DNA from: an uncultured Lachnospiraceae bacterium | GTDB lineage: Bacteria > Bacillota > Clostridia > Lachnospirales > Lachnospiraceae | DNA: 64,000 bases | Direction of reading: 5' to 3' | NCBI GenBank assembly: GCA_947577185.1 | Contig: CANPUE010000013.1 | Location: forward strand, 17,547 to 81,546 | Part shown: positions 62,073-64,000 of the stretch, piece by piece | How the letters are laid out: the number at the start of each line of letters is the position of its first letter | How positions within the stretch are numbered: the first letter of the stretch is position 1 | Translations under genes and position numbers: made by a program | The notes under the pieces: generated by a model | The model's database searches: none | What the model was told of the DNA's origin: nothing | What the model saw: only the letters and a program-made list of their open reading frames with translations

Positions 62073-62841
62073 CTTTCATACCCTCCCCTATGATCAGTTC
62101 GGAGAAAACATCCCGGAGGTTCTTCTTCCCGGTCTGCTCCTTTAACGCATCCGGCGTACCCTCGCTTATGATCTTTCCCCGATGGATCAAAATGATCCTG
62201 TCACACATATATTCCGCTTCCTCCATGTAATGGGTCGAATAGAGGATCGTCTTGCCCCTTTCCCGCTCTTTTTTCATAAATTCAATGATCGCGGCACTGC
62301 TTAGAATATCCAACCCAAGCGTCGGTTCGTCAAAAATATAGACCTGCGGATCATGGATCAGACATCTTGCAATGGAGGCGCGCTGTGTCTGTCCCGTGGA
62401 GAGTTTCTCGATCCGGTTATCCAGAAAGGGCGCCAGAGAGAGCGTATCGCTGATCTCTTCAATTTTATTCCGGACGCCGTCCTGTGCGATCCCGTAAACT
62501 GTCCCTAACATCTGCAACAGTTCCCGTGTCGAGAGCCGCCCGTAAAGCTTCGTATTATTGGAAAGATAACCGATATGGCGTTTCACCTCGATCTCGTCCG
62601 AGATCTCTTTGTCGCCTATCCGGATGCTGACCATACCGCTCGTGGGACTCATCAGTTTTGAAAGCATACGCAGAAGCGTCGTCTTACCTGCACCGTTTGG
62701 CCCCAGAATCCCTACGATCTCACCCTCGCAGACTTGCAGGGAAATACCGTCCACCGCATTAAAATCTACTTTCTTGTTTTTTTTCTCATTTCTCGTAAAC
62801 GTTTTTACGAGATTGTCCGCTGTAATACTATTTTGTGTCAT
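62062..62841 (-). CDS. ABC transporter ATP-binding protein (NatA-like)
   Basis: A 259-residue ATPase. Walker A GPNGAGKTTLL is near 47-57. The signature is LSTGQTQR instead of LSGGQ, a common variant in NatA-type proteins. Walker B is YIFDEPTLGLD near 153-163, and the H-loop in YSTHYMEEAEYM near 189-200. It pairs with the ABC-2/CPBP fusion. I start at 62841, where GGAGGAG stands upstream; the ATG overlaps the preceding gene by 14 nt, so the two are coupled. Confidence 0.93.
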   Translation of the reverse strand: MTQNSITADNLVKTFTRNEKKNKKVDFNAVDGISLQVCEGEIVGILGPNGAGKTTLLRMLSKLMSPTSGMVSIRIGDKEISDEIEVKRHIGYLSNNTKLYGRLSTRELLQMLGTVYGIAQDGVRNKIEEISDTLSLAPFLDNRIEKLSTGQTQRASIARCLIHDPQVYIFDEPTLGLDILSSAAIIEFMKKERERGKTILYSTHYMEEAEYMCDRIILIHRGKIISEGTPDALKEQTGKKNLRDVFSELIIGEGMKDEH

Positions 62842-63334
62842 CTTCGGACTCCTCCTCAACATTTTCTAATTTCTCTACACGTTTCTTATAGATTGCAACA
62901 AAAAACGACATCACTGCATAACACAGAACCGAGACAAAAAAGAAGACAAAGATTCCTGCCGCCATCGAGCCGATAAACTTCTGATAGCTGCGGTAGCTGA
63001 TGGCAAACTGTATCACCCCACAGATAACGCCGCCGATCAGGCTGCCTATAAGGTTCACTTTCGGCGTAGGGGAAAGCCGCCTGTCCCAGATCCCGTTTCT
63101 GATACAGCCTCCCACCATATAAATCGACAGACACATAAAGAGCAGCCATTCCCCCAAAAGATAGTGGTATTCCTCCGGCTCGTAGACCAGTATCTGTACA
63201 AAGAGCATAACAGCAAGCCCAAAATAGGCGATCCAGAATCCATTGTGTTCGAGCTTCAATAATTTCTGTTCCTGCATCTCATCCAGCCGGTTCTTCCATT
63301 TCATCCATTTCATCCATTCTTTCCCTTTTTTCAT
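62828..63334 (-). CDS. DUF6773-like four-span membrane protein
   Basis: A 168-residue protein. It begins with a Lys/Trp-rich stretch made by a short DNA repeat (KEWMKWMKWK), then NRLDEMQEQKLLKLEHNGFW near 11-30 and four membrane spans. The C-terminus is acidic. The LDEMQEQKxLKIEHN opening and the place between an XRE regulator and an ABC ATPase match proteins I recall as DUF6773. It may be an accessory part of the transporter. Start 63334 is 8 nt from GGGAGAG. Confidence 0.65.
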   Translation of the reverse strand: MKKGKEWMKWMKWKNRLDEMQEQKLLKLEHNGFWIAYFGLAVMLFVQILVYEPEEYHYLLGEWLLFMCLSIYMVGGCIRNGIWDRRLSPTPKVNLIGSLIGGVICGVIQFAISYRSYQKFIGSMAAGIFVFFFVSVLCYAVMSFFVAIYKKRVEKLENVEEESEDDTK

Positions 63335-63370
63335 GCTCCAAACTCTCCCTCTCACTTCTCGTTTTCGTGC

Positions 63371-63586
63371 TTATTCCTCCGTTTCCGTCTCATCCTCCCA
63401 GAACAGATCATCCAGACTCTGCCCAAGCACACGGCAGATGGCCCGGCAGAGTTTGATCGTCGGATTATACTCCCCTTTTTCGATCGCGTTCATAGTCTGT
63501 CTGGAAACACCGACGGCCTCGGCAAGATCTTTTTGTGTCATATCCTTACGGGCTCTCGCGGCTTTGATCGCCAGGTTCTTTGCCAA
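63371..63586 (-). CDS. XRE/HTH_3 transcriptional regulator
   Basis: A 71-residue single-domain helix-turn-helix protein: IKAARARKDMTQKDLAEAVGVSRQTMNAIEKGEYNPTIKLCRAIC covers residues 7-51 (given here as landmarks; recognition helix SRQTMNAIE). The acidic tail EDETETEE follows. It is the first gene of the ABC operon and probably regulates it. No ATG is available; I take TTG at 63586, which directly follows AGAGGG, so the exact start is uncertain. Confidence 0.85.
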   Translation of the reverse strand: MAKNLAIKAARARKDMTQKDLAEAVGVSRQTMNAIEKGEYNPTIKLCRAICRVLGQSLDDLFWEDETETEE

Positions 63587-63595
63587 CCCTCTATA

Positions 63596-63604
63596 CCCCC
63601 CCCC
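63596..63604 (-). repeat. Nine-base C tract (G9 on the coding strand) in the regulator leader
   Basis: A run of nine C on the plus strand lies 9 nt before the proposed start of the XRE gene. Runs of this length can slip. Together with the adjoining A7 it is the only such tract I noticed at a gene start in the window. Confidence 0.75.
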
Positions 63605-63688
63605 GAAAAAAACTGCTGTTACCGTGAAAGAATCCGAATCGTCCGCTTACCCGGCATCCAATATCGGAATCCTTACCGTTGATCGTTA

Positions 63689-63716
63689 CTTGATTCTCAT
63701 ATCTTGATTCTCATAT
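63689..63716. repeat. Perfect 14-bp tandem duplication
   Basis: CTTGATTCTCATAT occurs twice without a gap (63689-63702, 63703-63716). It lies just downstream of the predicted -10 of the XRE operon and may be the operator for that protein. Confidence 0.75.
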
Positions 63717-63725
63717 ACTAGATAT

Positions 63726-63754
63726 AAATTATCATATATTTTCCTTTGTGTCAA
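63726..63754 (-). promoter_or_regulatory. Promoter of the XRE-ABC operon
   Basis: On the minus strand TTGACA (63749-63754), 17-bp spacer, extended -10 TGATAATTT (TAATTT at 63726-63731). Transcription should begin near 63718, at the edge of the tandem duplication. Confidence 0.75.
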
Positions 63755-63810
63755 TTATATTTTACTTTTTGTCAGATAGCGGTTTGAGACAGAGACGGAA
63801 ATATGCGTAC

Positions 63811-63868
63811 AAAAAAAGAGATCGATTCCCGCTCGAAATTTATGTATTCGAAGAATCGATCCCTTTTC
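63811..63868 (-). terminator. Terminator of the gene at the right edge
   Basis: AAAAGAG-ATCGATTC pairs with GAATCGAT-CCCTTTT, with inner CGAA/TTCG. On the minus strand it ends in TTTTTTT. It lies 8 nt beyond the stop of the partial gene. Confidence 0.85.
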
Positions 63869-63876
63869 CAATGGGA

Positions 63877-63999
63877 TCAGGTTATTTTTCCCTGCTGAAC
63901 CACTAATAAGTTCTTTTTAAATTCGTATCCCACAAAACATTCTGACTGCATTACGTCATCAGAAACTTCTTCACCACGATAAAATGGCGGACAGGGGTT
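63877..63999 (-). CDS. C-terminal fragment of an unidentified protein
   Basis: An open frame of 40 codons enters from the right edge and stops at 63877 just before a strong terminator, as expected for a gene end. Its last residues include ECFVGYEFKKNLLVVQQGKIT. I do not recognise the family. The frame and stop position relative to the terminator are the only support. Confidence 0.5.
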   Translation of the reverse strand, partial: NPCPPFYRGEEVSDDVMQSECFVGYEFKKNLLVVQQGKIT

Positions 64000-64000
64000 T

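Overview
The window looks like a chromosomal segment of a spore-forming, anaerobic Clostridia species, most likely of the family Lachnospiraceae. The evidence is the complete spoIIIAA-AH operon, spoIIM, spoIVB, a Spo0A-type DNA-binding protein, small CotF-like coat proteins, and the gene orders gap-pgk-tpiA, yicC-remA-gmk-rpoZ-rimO-pgsA-cinA-recA-recX-rny and nusB-xseA-xseB-ispA-dxs-tlyA-nadK-argR-recN-spoIVB-spo0A. About 50 genes lie on the minus strand and only eight on the plus strand. I saw no rRNA, tRNA, CRISPR array, insertion sequence or prophage.

Layout. 1-2.2 kb: the end of a LplB/LplC-type sugar ABC operon, with the solute-binding lipoprotein running off the left edge. 2.4-6.8 kb: an acyltransferase-like protein and the lower-glycolysis operon gap-pgk-tpiA, whose promoter carries an array of dyad elements. 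7-12 kb: a PHP phosphatase, a small ORF, mnmA, a SpoVB-family flippase and DAHP synthase. 12.3-18.6 kb: xerD, spoIIM, a Nudix hydrolase, an aminotransferase, RNase Y and recX. 18.6-27 kb: recA with two SOS boxes, a tandem-repeat Tyr/Gly/Asn/Gln-rich membrane protein, and the cinA-to-yicC operon. 27-33 kb: rqcH (plus strand), two coat-like proteins, a MurJ/YtgP-type flippase and glgA.

32.8-43.9 kb: the spo0A-like gene, spoIVB, recN, argR, nadK, tlyA, dxs, ispA, xseB, xseA, nusB and asp23. 43.9-48 kb: a transglutaminase-like protein, prfC and deoB. 48.2-53.7 kb: the spoIIIA operon. 53.7-57 kb: a divergent marR-MATE pair with a large perfect operator dyad, then rarA. 57.3-64 kb: a PHP protein, a CmpB-like membrane protein, a YlmH-type S4 protein, and a cluster (XRE regulator, DUF6773-like membrane protein, ABC ATPase, ABC-2 permease fused to a CPBP protease). 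The tail of one more gene reaches the right edge.

Most of this is conserved housekeeping and sporulation gene content. The main departure is the protein at the normal spo0A position. It keeps the complete Spo0A DNA-binding domain but has lost nearly all of the phosphoreceiver domain: only a degenerate first strand and helix remain, and the phosphoacceptor Asp is gone. This occurs although the neighbouring sporulation genes look intact. Other points of interest are the repeat protein inserted between cinA and recA, an inverted repeat that could hide the spoIIM ribosome-binding site, the dyad array at gap, the perfect 15-bp-arm operator at marR, and a tandem repeat plus C9 tract ahead of the XRE regulator. 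All identifications come from reading the sequence; no database search was run.
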